Below are positions 12,760-26,390 of a DNA stretch of 64,000 nt, in pieces (the first letter of the stretch is position 1; every line of letters begins with the position of its first letter). The stretch comes from Dillenia suffruticosa. Taxonomy: Eukaryota; Streptophyta; Magnoliopsida; Dilleniales; Dilleniaceae. Position numbers and translations under genes: made by a program. Where the stretch lies: assembly GCA_033439265.1 (NCBI GenBank), contig JAVTVX010000031.1:17714001-17778000 (forward strand), written 5' to 3'. The notes under the pieces are model-generated. The model saw only the letters and a program-made list of their open reading frames with translations, was not told where the DNA came from and did no database searches.

Positions 12760-15700
12760 ATGGCTTCTTCTCACAGAACTTCTCTGGCTCTTCTTCTTTT
12801 CCTCGTCTCCACAATGTCAACGTGCATAACATTGATAGCTCAATGCCATGAAATAGGAAAGCCAAGACCCATGAACAACACTATTTCAGCAATCTATGTG
12901 TTTGGAGATTCAACAGTTGACCCTGGAAACAATGACTACATTGACACCCTTTTTAAGGCGAACTGGTATCCTTATGGCAAAGATTTCATCGGCCACACTC
13001 CAACAGGACGGTTTACTAATGGCAAGCTTGCAACAGATTTCATCGGCGAGTTTTAGTATACTGAGATTGTCTATGTTGTGTTTATCATGTTTTTGGTGAA
13101 TCGTTTTCTTATGTTTGCATCATGTTGCAGCTTCATATGTTGGTGTCAAAGAGTACATTCCTGCTTATTTAGATCCAACAATTAAGTTGGAGGACATGAT
13201 CACTGGTGTTGCCTTTGCATCGGCCGCCTCCGGCTATGATCCTCTCACTGCAGCTATAAGTGTATGTCTCCCCTGGTCATAATACCCAGTTTCCTTTAAT
13301 ACTTAATAGAATTACAACTCAAGTTATATGAAAAGCTAGAAAATAAAAAAGGGTCCTATGCACACATGCCATAAAATATCTATTTTGATCGAAATTTGAT
13401 CAAATATTCATGAATTAGAATTTAAATTTAGGGTACGATTTAAGGGTTTTATTAGGTTTGGAGGCTTAACTAGGAATTCTTATTATTGGTGTTTTTCATT
13501 CTTTATTTGCAGAATGTGATTCATGTGCCAAAACAACTTGATTACTTCAAAGCTACGAAGGAAAAGCTAGAGCAAGCCTATGGGAAGGAAAGAACACAAG
13601 AACATATTAGAAAGGCTGTGTTCATTGTCAGCGCTGGCACCAATGATTTCGTTATCAATTACTACGGATTGCCTATTCGTTGCTCTCAATTCTCTGTCTT
13701 GGATTATCAAAATCTTTTGTTGCAACGGGCAAAAGAGCTTTATCAGGTTTGTGCATTTCAAATTCTACATTATGTGACGTTACTATTTATGTACAAAGTT
13801 GCTTTTCAGGTTCGGTTTAGTTTTAATTCAATTATTTTTTAATTCTAGAATCACATATCATTGGTCTCAAGTTTGGGTGTTTATTTTTATTTTTTTTTTC
13901 TTTTCAGTATAACCAATTGATATTCAGAATGATATTCCGACTAATTCGATTTGAGTGTTGTCAAATTCAATTTAAGAGAATTTTTTCAATATAATTTTTT
14001 TCATTTTCAAATTTTAAAATCGAAATTTAATATGATAGGATACCGTACCAATTGAGAGGTATCGGGGGTTTACTCTCTCTATCTCTCTCTCTAAATGTGG
14101 TATACAATATTCCACATAGCTAAATGAGGCAATGTCCGAAAATGTAGGTGCGGAACCTAATTGAGAGGCTCTAGTGTCACTATTTATGAAGTGAAGCCAG
14201 GTTGGTATGGTAGCGTAGTCATGGTAGAACATACAATCTTGACCATTAGATATAACATACTAGCTATATTTGAAGTACTCAGGACGATTTTGCAAGTGTT
14301 AGTTGGTTGGCTGGTTGGAGGTTGGAAAATGAGGGAATTTTTTATAAATTAAATGAGAACAACATAAACATGTCTTTTTTTTTTTTTTTTAATCCGACTA
14401 ATTTGGTTTAAACAATTATGAGATTTAATTTAGGAGTTAATTCTTTCGATATCTTTTTTTCTATTTTCAAGACTCGAACTCGATATTTTTTGATTAAAAA
14501 TATTTAATACGCTACTAGACCCATAAATTGTTGGTATTGGTATAAATGTGCCTAATAGTTGATCCACGAATCTATTGGCTTATATGAATAATTTAGTTTA
14601 TGTTGTATCACCACTATGATGCATTCTTTGCTACGGAAGAATAGTGTGACGAAGACCAGTTTAGTCGAAAATTACATAAATAAAATTTTATGTAACAATT
14701 TGTATATTTTATAATTTTTTTGTTGTTTAATTTAAGAAATGTTTTTATCAATTTTAAATTAATCAAATTTTAAAGTTTTTGTTTTTTATCGACCTAGATT
14801 GTCTTACAAAAATTAGTCTATTTAATAATAACTCATCAAATTCATATACTATTATTTATTTCAGAATCAAAATTATCTTTTTATTATTCGTTGTCCACAA
14901 AGAGCAAGTTAGGAAAATTAAATGTAAGATTCATATGAGGCAAATTAAATAGATGATCTAATACTATATTTTACCATGTTTTATAACCATTTAAGTAATT
15001 ATGATATGTTATTTTAGGGGTAAGGCAACAGTAACAATTGTAGATTGCAGAATCCTATTACTCAAATATCAATTGAGAGTTGATTTAGTTGGAAAAATAA
15101 TATATCTTTTAATCCAAATTTGAATTCAAATTTTAAAAACGGAAAGAACTACGCTGTGAGAGCTCCTCCTATAGAGGATCTAACAGTAATTTGAACCTGA
15201 TTAATTAAATTATGGGTTTGGATACTGGTTGATCAAAAAAAAATCTTATTATTCAACAGTAGAATACCTAATGGGATTTTGATGGTTTGGGCCTGCAGGG
15301 TTTGTGGGATGAAGGAGCGAGAAGGATTGCAGTGATTGGATTGCCTCCAATGGGTTGTGTTCCTGCAGTAATCACCCTCAAGGGACCCAAAGCCAATTTT
15401 AGACATGACATGTGCGAGGAAGAGTACAACAACGTTGCCCAAGCTTACAACAACATGCTCCAATCTGAATTGAACAACTTACAGGAGAAATGGGCTAACA
15501 GTGGAACTCAGATCGCCTACGTTGACATCTACAGTCCTTTGAACAACATTATAACGAGCTACACCAAATATGGTGAGTACCAAATTTCCCCCGTTAACAG
15601 CTACAATGCTTTATACATTTTGCTATCTAAGCATAGCGGTCCCAGTTTAATCCATGGCCAAGGGGCGAAGCAGGAATTGCAATGAGTCAACTAACAGATA

Positions 15701-16121
15701 GTCAATTTAGTGGAATGGAGTATTAGATCTTTTAACCAAATTTTAGTTTCGGAATTTGATAATAGAAAAAATTATATTAGAAGAGTCGTCCCCTAAATGA
15801 GGTCTTACAAATGTTCAAATTGGATTAGTTGGAATATAAATCTAGATAACGATGATAGAAGCACAAAAAAAATAACAAGTCCATGCCATTTTCCTCTCTT
15901 TTATGGTAGCTCTTTTATTTTTTTAAGGGTATGATGTTTGGGACACTGGATGCTGCGGTACTGGTCTAATTGAAGCATCGTTTTTGTGCAACCCGCATTC
16001 ACCTCTTTGCGCTGATGCCTCCAAGTACGTATTTTACGACTCCATTCATCCGACCGAGAGAACATACTACGAGGTGTTCAAGTCTCTCATTCCAATCGTC
16101 AACAATGTCATCAAGAATTGA
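12760..16121 (+). CDS. GDSL esterase/lipase, At5g45960-like (GDSL-3)
   Basis: Predicted secreted GDSL/SGNH hydrolase of 372 aa. Exons: 12760-13045, 13131-13261, 13513-13746, 15299-15572 and 15928-16121. Phases (1, 0, 0, 1) match GDSL-2, and exons 2 and 5 have identical lengths. A signal peptide occupies about residues 8-27. Block I FGDSTVDPGNND carries Ser51, GTND is in exon 3, and the block V Asp/His pair is in FYDSIHP. Exon 4 is 12 nt longer than in GDSL-2 and keeps the usual Cys-containing loop after the TLKGP segment. Intron 1 begins with GC instead of GT (13046-13047, CG|GCGAGT), where GDSL-2 has CG|GTAAGT; no nearby GT keeps the frame, so a GC-AG intron is the best reading. Intron 3 is long (1552 bp) with no recognisable insert. 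Confidence 0.88.
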
Positions 16122-17254
16122 GCTCATTCACCTAAAAACGAAAACCCTAATAATTTCCCATGCCAAATTTATATTTCAACAATGATTTTATTGATTTATA
16201 CGATAGGAAAGAAATGACAGATTTTTTCGCATTGTAAGATACTTCTTGTTAGTAACCACAAGAAGTAGTTAATTCTTGGGTTCCGATGTAAGATTATTCT
16301 TATGATGTGATTTGAATCTGGTATTTGTTCTATAAACTATTATTGATCATCCAACTGTCTAAGAAAACTACATTCAAGTTTAATGTTGGATTATTAATCC
16401 AACGTTGGACCTATATATTAAAATAATTATGTTTTATATACTATTATTTAAGTTAAATCCATATAACTGTAATATGTTAAATTTGGAAATTTGATAATTT
16501 AGGTTTAATGTATCTAATAGGATATTGAACAAATAAACATGGAGATACAAATAAACCTTTACTATTTATGATACGTTAGGGAATGTTAAATTACTATTTA
16601 TGATATGCTAAATAAGAAATGTTGAAGGGTTAAAGTTACTTAATTTATGTGAATTGGGTAAGGTAACCGGCATAATTTGAACCGATAGATTTAGAAGGTA
16701 AAAATCACCATATATCTATAAAAAGGTTATGATTCTAAGTTAATATATCACTCTAATCTTCTAATGCTCCCATTATGTAGAAAGATTTTATAAGAATATA
16801 TATGACTCAAACCCAGGATTTTGCCGGACCCGAATTTCATTCAATTGAATTCTTCGACCATGGAATTAGGTACTCGATTTTAATTTTAGTGATTAATTTT
16901 TAATTTTGACAATTTAATATGATATTTAACATATTTTGCATTATGTTATTTTTTCTTACGGTCAATGGCTTCACTAAGTTCACTAATTTAGAGTTAATGC
17001 AAACTATAATCCCAATAGAAAAATAGATATGACCATTAAACTCACTCTAGGAACAAACTTGCAATTTAAGAAAACTACATTTAATGTTGGTAGATTTAAA
17101 AACATTCAATGAGTCTAATGGGACCTTATCTGCATACCATGGCCCAACATATAAATTCTTAATAGGCTGAACATCAGACATGGAAAATGAACACAACTTG
17201 AAATCTGCAAACCAAATTGACCCTCCGCTATGGTAGTCCCTTGGCTAACTGCAT
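16122..17254. other. intergenic between convergent GDSL-3 and GDSL-4
   Basis: The 3' flanks of two convergent genes. AT-rich, without reading frames or repeats that I recognise. Confidence 0.6.
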
Positions 17255-20200
17255 TTAGGGCACCAAAATGCTACCTATGGTTTCCAGGGCTTCATCAACT
17301 AGGATTTTGTACATTTTCTCAGTTGGGTGAACTGCGTCCCAAAATATGTACTTAGACCTATCAGGGCAGGTCGGTTGACCCTTACATGTATCGGCATACT
17401 CTATGGTTCCTGTGCCACAGCAACCCTTGCCGGTCTCCGTGAAACCTGCAAAAATTTCTCAAAAACATTCACACATGTACATACATGCAGTATGTCATAT
17501 ATTTCGATAATTCATAACAATGTCATAGAATGAAATTTATCGATGTAAATAGATCAAATCATATATAACAGTTTAAATAAACTAAAAATCGTAATTTTTT
17601 TTTCAAAATTGCAATTTTCCGCATTGTCTTATAATTAGAAAAATAACACACGAATTCTGATTTTCACGCCTTTTTAGTAAATATTCTCGGAAGAAACAAC
17701 GGAAAATTGAATTTTTCTAGATTTCTTTTCTGAAATATTTCAGAAAACAAACATAAACTTAGAAAAAAGGGTGTTGGGGGTACTGACCATATTTTTGGGG
17801 ATTGCTAATGGCATCTACCATAATGGAAAAAGTGTCTAGGAACATAACTTTCATTCCTAGTGATGCTTTGTTAGCTTCTAATTTTGCTTTGACCTTGGAG
17901 TTGAAAGAGAAGGCTGCTTCATTATAGCTATCAGCGCAATTAGTAGTACCCTTGATTGTCCTTATAAGTGGCATGCAACCCAATGGAGGCAATCCAACAA
18001 CGACCAATCTTCTTGCTCCTAACCTATGCATCACCTGCAATCAGAAGCAATTAAAACTGGTTGACAAAAGAGAGAGACACACACACACAAAATTTAATTT
18101 AAAAATTTTAAATTATATCCTCATGTGTCAATCATCGGGAGGTGTCCCAATAAATGCATAGAATTTTTTCCTTTGGTGGGGTATGGGAAGTTAATTCGAA
18201 ATGTTAGAGGATGTAAGTGAAATTATTATTATTATTATTTTCATAAAAGCTCGAATTTTAGACCTTGACAAGTGAAAGTATTGCTAATATCGGGATCCAA
18301 ATTGATTTTTGATGAATATTATTTTACTTTTCAGTCTTCGTCAACTAAATTTTTGAAGAATCAATTTTCAAATGCTTTTACCATTATTTTGCATATTGCT
18401 GTTTATGAGATTGGTAATTGTTGGATCACCATTCAATAATCACCCATCATTTTATCATCTTCATGCAACAATGGATGTATGACAATCAAACAAACATCAA
18501 CCCCTTGAAGTTTTGGAGAAGAAAATAGTATCTATACTCATATATGGATAACCCTTAAAAATCTCAAAAATATTTTTAAAAGTTTTTAAAATATATTATT
18601 AAAAATTTAAAAATTCCGGTAAAAAACTTTAAAATGTTATATTTTGAATAAAAATTTTTGCCTCTTACATCTTTGTATATTATACTTTATCTTTTAATAT
18701 AAGTTTTTGTTTCGGTCCTACCCATAGTAATGGTGGGAAATCCTACCCATCGGCCATTTTGTGGATCGTGAATTGATCACCACACTCTTTAAGCGGCATA
18801 ATAAATTAACTGACAGGAGATGTGGATAGGTTTCAATGCCTCACTCTCACCTTGGGACTCATAAAATTTTTACTCAGCACATAGAAGATCATTTCTCTTT
18901 GGCCTCGCATCAAGAAAAGCTTTCCTCTGGCTAGTTAAATATGAGTAATGTTATTAAGTAATGACAATAAATAAAGACTTCTCTTACTTAGCAGGCAAAA
19001 AAGAAAATTAAAAATATTAAATTGATAAGATATTAGAAATTCACTATGTTTGCATTTTCAGCCAAGCGACTTGCATATGTCCCCCATCGAATGTATTTGA
19101 ATATAAAAGATAGATGTATATGGTCTTTTGATACCATATTAGAGATAGTTGAATATGGTTCTAATACCATAATAAAATGAGTTTTGAATATGACTCCTAT
19201 ACATGGTTTGACATGGCTCTGATAAATGAATATGCTTCAACATTTCTTATTCCTAAAAAAAATCTTTTTTCTTTTTTTTTTCAAACTTCTTGTTCTACAA
19301 GAACCTACTGACTTTTAATTAAAAGAAGACTATTTTCAAATTTTTCCAGCGGCCGGCTATGACATTTTGTCTGGCAAGATCATAAAACACAAACATGAAC
19401 CACTCAAAACTTTGCAATATCCAATAGTAAAGCAAATAAGAGAAAAAAAAAATTCTTGATAAATAAAAAATTTTCAATTTCCAATTTTATTATATCAAGA
19501 CGGAGTGGTTTTTGAGAAATCCTATCTTCCCTCAACTTATCTTTTTTTTATCTTATTTTATTTATAATATTTTTTAACTAAAATAAATTTTTTTGGGGTA
19601 AATTTAGAGTTCTGTAAATAAAGTTCAAATTTCTGCATAAAAATTAAAAATTATTATTATATTAATAATTTTTCATGTTGAAAAGTCTGTCTAATTTTAG
19701 TTGAATCTGACCTCAATTTGATTAAGAGAGAGTACCTTAACGTGACTAAACATGCTATTGACCAAGAAATTCTGGTACTCATCCAAACTATATTGCTGTG
19801 GTCGAATTGGTTCCAAAAAGTAGTTTTGGACAAAATCATTTGATCCCATGCTCAATAAAAATATGCCATTGCTTATTCTCTGATCGGCCTCCTCCACCCC
19901 CATTAGTTGTCTCAGATGGAGCTTGTAATGCTGGAAATACTTCAATTGTCTTGAGACAGTCAGCACATTCTGGTCCACACAGTACACGACATTGATAAGA
20001 ATAGAAGTTGCATGTCTTTCAAAGCCTATTCCTAAAACCAACAAAACTGTTTGAAAATAGAATTTTGGGCCTTTTTTTTTCTTTTTTTCTAATTGGTCTG
20101 AGTAGAATTTCAAAAGACAATTTATAAACAAGGCCTCAACTGGGGTTCCCCAAAATGGAGGGTTACATTATAAAAAATCAAAACCAAGAAACCAATAATG

Positions 20201-21096
20201 GCCCACGAGTTTCTCTATTTTTGAGGATCGAACAGATACAACAACAATAATTAAACCGTTATCCCATTAGGTGGGGTCAGATATATCGTGACAGATTCAA
20301 GTGAATAGAACTTTTTTTAAACAAAGATAGTAGCCAAAAAATAATAATTGTAAGAGTTTAAGACGGATTACACTGAGATTTGCTGTGAGATCATCGTAGC
20401 CAGAACTAGCAGATGCAAAACTGGCACCATGTACTAGATCTTCTTTCTGCAAGGTCGGGTCGAGAAAGCCTGGAATTATTGCTTTGTAAACAAAGGCCTC
20501 CGCTGCATATATAGAAGGAAAAAAACAGCATCATAAATATATTATAAGTAGAAAAGACAGTACTTTCTTTTGCCGGGCCAAAAGGGTGGCGGGAGTAAGG
20601 GCGCTGCTTCCTCTGTCAGCGTTACAATGAGAGCCTAAATCTGCTATTGAAAGTTCATAATTTAGAAGATTCTAAGCATGTTTCCATAAATGATTTCTTT
20701 TAACGTATTTGTTAATTATGATCCAAACTAAACCCACCTGTTATAGTTTGTTGAAAAAGTATTTTTTATATGGTTTCAGTGATACATTATGCATTACGCG
20801 GAAAAGTAAGAGATGTTAGTGCGAGTACCAATCAAGTCTGAAGCAAGCTTTCCATTACTTAGCCTTCCGGTTGCTTGATGGTTCAAGAAGTCCTCTCCAT
20901 AAGGAGGGAAATTGCCCTTAGAATCCGTTGCAAGGTGATTGTTGTTCCCTGGATCAACACTTGAGTCTCCAAACACGAACATGCATGTCACATTGTTTTC
21001 AGCGGCTAATTGCCTCAGTTTGTTGAGGTCATACGCTTGAACTACAAGTGGTGTCAAAGCCAGAGACAGTATTACCATTATGCTCATGGTTTTCAT
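17255..21096 (-). CDS. GDSL esterase/lipase, At5g45950-like (GDSL-4)
   Basis: Predicted secreted GDSL/SGNH hydrolase of 356 aa. Exons on the - strand: 21096-20829, 20502-20372, 19969-19736, 18034-17788 and 17445-17255. All introns are GT-AG, with phases 1, 0, 0 and 1 as in GDSL-2 and GDSL-3. The start at 21096 opens a signal peptide (about residues 4-21); the longer in-frame start at 21204 would overlap the TATA box. Block [13 protein letters not shown] carries Ser45, block III is MGSND, GCCGTGT is in exon 5, and block V is FWDAVHP. The [19 protein letters not shown] segment matches my memory of Arabidopsis At5g45950, which is the genomic neighbour of At5g45960. The pair therefore probably predates this array. 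Exon 1 is preceded by a CT-repeat leader. Confidence 0.9.
20232..20300 (-). mobile_element. RTE-LINE 3'-end fragment in GDSL-4 intron 2
   Basis: An 'acaacaacaata' tail is followed by 'ttatcccattaggtggggtc'. This is the same tail-plus-end arrangement as the left end of the large LINE at 39815 (caacaacaa ... ttggggtcgg). It looks like a heavily 5'-truncated relative inserted in the - orientation. The target duplication was not resolved. Confidence 0.5.
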
Positions 21097-21191
21097 AATG
21101 ATAGAGATTTTGAGAGAGAGAGAGAGAGAGAAGATCAAGAATGAGAAGCTTCTTATGTGCAAAGTGACTCTAAGACTACCCCCAAAACTGT

Positions 21192-21200
21192 CTTTATATA
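21192..21200 (-). promoter_or_regulatory. TATA box of GDSL-4
   Basis: TATATAAAG on the - strand, about 100 bases upstream of the chosen GDSL-4 start. A CT-dinucleotide run (21114-21131) would lie in the 5' leader, a common plant core-promoter arrangement. Confidence 0.6.
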
Positions 21201-21204
21201 GCAC

Positions 21205-23616
21205 GACAACACAAGATTTTCAGTTAATAGATATTTTTGGAACAGAATTAAATTGCATAGTAGCCCAGTTGATGTTGCATATATATAAGAAGTTATCATA
21301 TAAAATAATATGCAAGTATATGAGCGCACAATCGATTTAGTGGGTAAACGTACTAAATCACTTAATCAAATCTCAAATTCAAAATTTAAAAATAAAAAAG
21401 ACTAGATCAAGAGAATTATCCCCTCAAATGGATCTGACAAGTATTCGAATCGAATTAGTTAGAGTGAGACTTTGAATATCGCTTGATATAACACAAAAAA
21501 ATAATATGCAAATATCTTCCTATTGATTGTTGTATACATAAAAAATCGTGTCATTAACATAAGAAACATAAGAAAGAAGTATGCAATAACCAATCATCTA
21601 ATCGGCTTGATGAAATGCCATTTTGACCATGAATATTATAATCATTTGGAATGGGTGCTTCATAAGAAGGGGGGAAAACATTCTAATAGTATGATATTTA
21701 AGACCTTTTTACACATTATGAGAGAGAGAGAGAGAGAAAATTGTAAAAAGCTCTGAATCATAGCGGTATTACAGAGTTTTAAAGGCAAGTCATTACAACA
21801 AACATGTTAATTTTATTGTTCATAGTGGTATCAAAAGGACATGTTAGTAAGTTATAACTCAATTGATATATAACTCATCTCATTTCCTTTCAAAGTTCAG
21901 TATCTCCTACGTGCTAAAAAAGGGGGGGATCTCGCATGCACCAAGAATATCTAGCCAAACAGCCCGTAAGATTCTTGTTTGACTTGGTTGAGCATTAAAC
22001 GTTTGTCCTACCATAACAAGCGAAAGCCTGTCACCTTGGGGGATATAAATATGTTTTTAGGAGCAAAAAATTGAAGTTCGATTCAGGGGGGCCAGTTGTA
22101 TTTGTTCAATTTTGGTATCTTCACACACAATACTCTTTTCTTTTTCCTTTTCTGATATTTTGGTTTGGTGGGGGTGGGGAGGTAAGTAAAATAAAACTTG
22201 TTTCCTATGTCTATTCTAGTATAAACCAGTGATTATGGAGATCTATATGCTTTCAATGCAACCCTTGAGTTCTCCACTGCTTTTTCCCTTCATTTAATGG
22301 TCTGTGAATCTGCTTTATGACCAGCAATTTCTTTTTTTGAAAGTTAAAATTTAGATAATTCTAGACACCATATTTGTAAAGCTTCATATAAGATCCTAAC
22401 TCTATTTCTTGAATAATATAAGGTATAATAGACGCCTTTTTGGTTATGTGATTTCTACGTATAATCCCTTATTTCCGATCTGTTGTTTTTTAACATAAAT
22501 AATATAGTGTTTGGTTTAAATAATGTATGATAGCAAAGTTAGAAAAAATTATTTTTTTTCCGCAGAAAGAGATACTTTAATCCCTTTTGTTCTCCGGATA
22601 TGAGATAATTTTTTATTTTGTCTCTATCATAATAAATCAAATATGATGTTTTCTGTTCTCATTTTCGTCCTTTATACTATTTGAAATACTATCTTATATC
22701 TTTGTACTCAAATCTCTATTGTTTGAATTGGAATAAGGTTTTGATAATAAAAAAGAAAAAATACAACTACTTCATTTTTTTTCCAACTATTACACATCGT
22801 ATGGGTAGAAAAACAACAAACCAACATTGGTTGGTGCGGCTGAATAAGGGGGCTGTACCATTCCACCACTTTTGGGGTTCTACTCGAGATGGAAATGAAA
22901 AAAATGAATGTTGAAAAATCTGCCCTCGTAAAATGGGCCCTGTAACGGTCAGTCCAGAATAGTCAGGGTAAAACTCTGGACACTGAGTGGTAACCTAATC
23001 AAGGTATAAAAAAAATCAAATTTTAAAATTTAAATATTGCTTAGAGAGTCTATTTTCTATTGGTTTAACTGGAAATTCTTGATATATTAATATTATATAA
23101 TGAGCTATTAATTTGCTTAATAATGCCTAGATTTTTAGGGTTATCTTAAAAAAATGGATGGTAATGCTCTTTATGGCGGAGCGGTCATGGGTTGGCACAC
23201 CATCTCTGATTCAATAGAGTAATGATTTTGTGTCCCGCTCACTCCATCCCACATTCACTATCAACAACATGAACTACCAATATTCTTGATCAATACCCAA
23301 AAGAAAATTGACATTGGGATGATATTATAAAACTGAATATTAAAAGATATTTGAATGAAAATCCGGATCCATATTAAAGATTATTAGGATTTCTTATTAT
23401 TATATTATTTTCTATTTTTAATATCAAAAATATAATTCTATATGCTAAAAAGTTCGGCTTGCGCTTTGAGGGCTAAGCCATCCGATAGAAGAAAAGAAGG
23501 ACCTCATCTAGCCTCGCTCGCTATATGTTCTCTATTTACTTATTGGACATGTACCTATGTATATCATGCTCATTGTATCCAAATTGATTGTGACAAATTC
23601 TCGTAGTTTTTACAAC
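21205..23616. other. intergenic, GDSL-4 to Copia element
   Basis: No gene or clear repeat is recognised. It contains a GA microsatellite (21720-21736) and short random reading frames only. Confidence 0.55.
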
Positions 23617-23621
23617 ATTGT

Positions 23622-25084
23622 TGTTAGGAAAATTGTTCTCCTTTAGATAGATTTTATGATAACAAAACTTTATATATTATTCTAATATTTTTATTAAGTG
23701 TGCAAATTAAGTCTCTTTTAAAAATTTACATAAAAGTTGTCCATAAAAATTATTATAGAAGATACCATAGAGACAAATTATCTGGGATCATAAAGACTGT
23801 CACGAAGACAAAAGTTATGTTCTTTTCATTAGTCGAAGATCCAGCTTAGTAATCTAAATATAAAAAAGGTACTACACTCATTCCAAAAATATGTTTAGAT
23901 ATACATTTTAATAATTTAAGAATTGAAGATCAAATTTTGAATGAGAAATTTCAAGATTGGAAATTTTTCAAGAAAAGTGACATGATCGTTTGTATATATT
24001 AAGCCTATTATATCTCTTTGGGTGATCAAGTATTTTCAAATTTCAAATTAAAGAAGGTGTGTAAAGTTGTAAATTTAAATATTTACAGTATTAAAAACTC
24101 AAGCATAAGTTGAAAAAAATTATGGGTGAAGTTGACTGATTACTCAATCTTATCAAACATGAGATATTCAGAAATTGATTTTTTGAAAAAATTTCAAAAA
24201 TTTAGCAAATTTTATCAATTTGAAAAATTCAAATCAGAGTTTATAGATGTCAAGATTGAAATTCGAATTTCAAATTTGAATTTCAACAGTCAAAAAATCT
24301 CAATCAATTAGGAGAAGTTTTAGCTTACAAATCAGGATATTTTTATAGGAAAGTTACTAATTTTTGGGTGGCAATTTTGTTCTATCATAGCAGTTTTTTG
24401 AAAACTGAAAATTCAAGAATTTATATATTTTAAGAGTGAAATTCAAACTTAAAATTTGTATTTTTACCGTTGGTATATTTCAAGAAATCATAAGGATTTT
24501 TGTTCAACAAATAAGAAAGTTATCATTATTCTATGGTAGTAAAAGTATGCTAAGGAACCAACTTTGAAAATATATATCTTCAACGATGGGAATAAGTTTT
24601 GAAGGTGTTCTTCTGGGATTAAAAAATTGATATACAGAGAATATACAACTATTTTTACAGAATGTTTTCGATATTTTTTGGTGAGATATTCATTTAAAAG
24701 TTGGCTACTAGAACAGTCCAAATGGTGTTATGTATTTGGTCTTGTGAGAGAGTTTAACAATTGTTTCTCTGATGAACGAAACATTTTCATGCTGAGGAAG
24801 ATCAGAAATCGATAGCTTTTGAGTTGTATATTGTAATTTGGTATCATAGTGAAAAACTAACAAATTGTTAAATTCCAGTTTACTGGCTGCAAGAGCAGAC
24901 ATAAACACAAGGCCGAACCATTATAAAATTATATTTGTCTCTCTATCCTTACTTTCTTTTCTGCTACATATGTTTAGAATGACCATTGGATTATTTTAGA
25001 TATAAGTGCAGTTAGATTAAATTTCTAAAATCTAATTAAAGACAACCAATTTAATCGTATTTTTGATTGTCACAGGAACCAACA
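23622..25084 (+). repeat. Copia 5' LTR
   Basis: 1463 bp, TG...CA. It aligns with 30930-32627 along its whole length, for example the shared 'cataaaagttgtccataaa' and 'tttgattgtcaca' stretches. Confidence 0.9.
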
Positions 25085-25086
25085 AG

Positions 25087-25098
25087 TGGTATCAGAGC
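25087..25098 (+). other. Copia primer-binding site (initiator tRNA-Met)
   Basis: TGGTATCAGAGC, two bases after the 5' LTR. This is the standard complement to the 3' end of plant initiator tRNA-Met used to prime reverse transcription in Copia elements. Confidence 0.9.
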
Positions 25099-25612
25099 AC
25101 AATGCTCTGCTCTACTAAAGAGACCTCTTTAGAGTAAAAGATGCATGGCTTTTCATTACACAATTGGCCAAGCCATCAATAGAATGCTCTGTTTTGATGG
25201 TGTAAACTTTTTCCATTAGAAATGTAGGATAGAGACATTTATAAAAACTATTGACTACAAGACTTGGAAAGTTATTACCTCTACAGATCTAGATGTTGAA
25301 CGTCCAATAATAACCGAAAATGATAAGAGAATGATTTCTATAAATTTTAGAGCTAAGCATTTACTTTTTGTGCTATCTCATGTATTGAATTCAATTTCGT
25401 TTCTTTCATGTGTTACAACTAAAATAAATTTGTTAATGTAAGAGTATGAGTTTTTTTTCGGTTTTAGCAAGGAGAGAACGTCAAAGATATATTTAATCGA
25501 TTTTCTATTATTATTAATTAACTGTCTCAGTTGATAAAAAGATTTCAAATACTGATCAGATTAAGATCTTTCGTGTGCTGCCGAGAGTATGAGACGTTAA
25601 GAAAACAGGAAT

Positions 25613-26390
25613 CACTACTAAAAAATAGACTTTTAACGACGGAATTGCGATGGATTACCGATGAAAATTTTACCGACGGGTTAGCGACAGATTTTGTATA
25701 ATTTTTTTATTCTTTTAAATTTTTAAATTTTAATTTTTTTGTAAACCTATTAGTGACGGATTACAGACGGATTATCGACGGATTTTTAAATTTTTAAATT
25801 TTTTTTTTAATTTTTAAAATTTTTTAAAATTTTAATTTTTTATAAAACTATCAGCGATGGACTATCGATGGAAAAATTAGCGACGGATTACCGACGGATT
25901 GTTTTTTAATTTTTAATTTTTTTAATTTTTTTAATTTTTTAATTTTTTAATATAATTATTTTTATTTTTATTTTATTTTGTAGAAGGATAATATTATTTT
26001 ATTTTTAATTTTAATTTTATTTTATTTTAAGATAAAATAAAATTATTTCATTATTTTATAATAAATTACAAATTTATATTATTTTATTATTATTAAAAAA
26101 TTATAGTTTTATATTATTTTATTATATTATAAATATGAAATAAAGATAATAAGTAAAAAATAATAATATGATTAGATATGGAATTTGGCTTGGTGGTTGT
26201 GGTGTTTAGGGAGGTGCCTTTGTTCCCGGGTTCGATACCAAAATTTTCCGTCACTAAATCCGTTGTTGATTTTAGTGACGGATCAAATCCGTCGCTGATT
26301 TAGCGACGTAATTATCAGTGACGGATTTAGCAATAGAAAAAATCTGTCGCTAATACCTTTCCATCACTGAAAGCCCATTTTCTGATAGTG
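25613..26390 (+). mobile_element. non-autonomous CACTA (En/Spm-type) element nested in Copia gag
   Basis: It starts CACTACTAAAAAAT and ends with the inverse of CACTATCAGAAAAT. The flanking 3-bp duplication AAT is at 25610-25612 and 26391-26393. Many subterminal repeats of the type 'gcgacgga / ccgacgga' occur on both sides, typical of CACTA transposase-binding arrays. It has no transposase frame, so it must have been moved in trans. The strand is arbitrary. Its interior holds an AT-rich core and a tRNA-like segment at 26186-26239. Confidence 0.9.
26186..26239 (+). promoter_or_regulatory. tRNA-like Pol III promoter boxes inside the CACTA element
   Basis: TGGCTTGGTGGT resembles box A, and GGGTTCGATACC (26228-26239) matches box B, about 31 bases later. 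This is the arrangement of a SINE or tRNA head, without an evident SINE body. It could be captured SINE or tRNA sequence; activity is unproven. Confidence 0.4.

Noticed and set aside
24126..24908. Short open frames of 61-77 codons
   Set aside because: They lie inside the Copia 5' LTR and are not kept in the 3' LTR.
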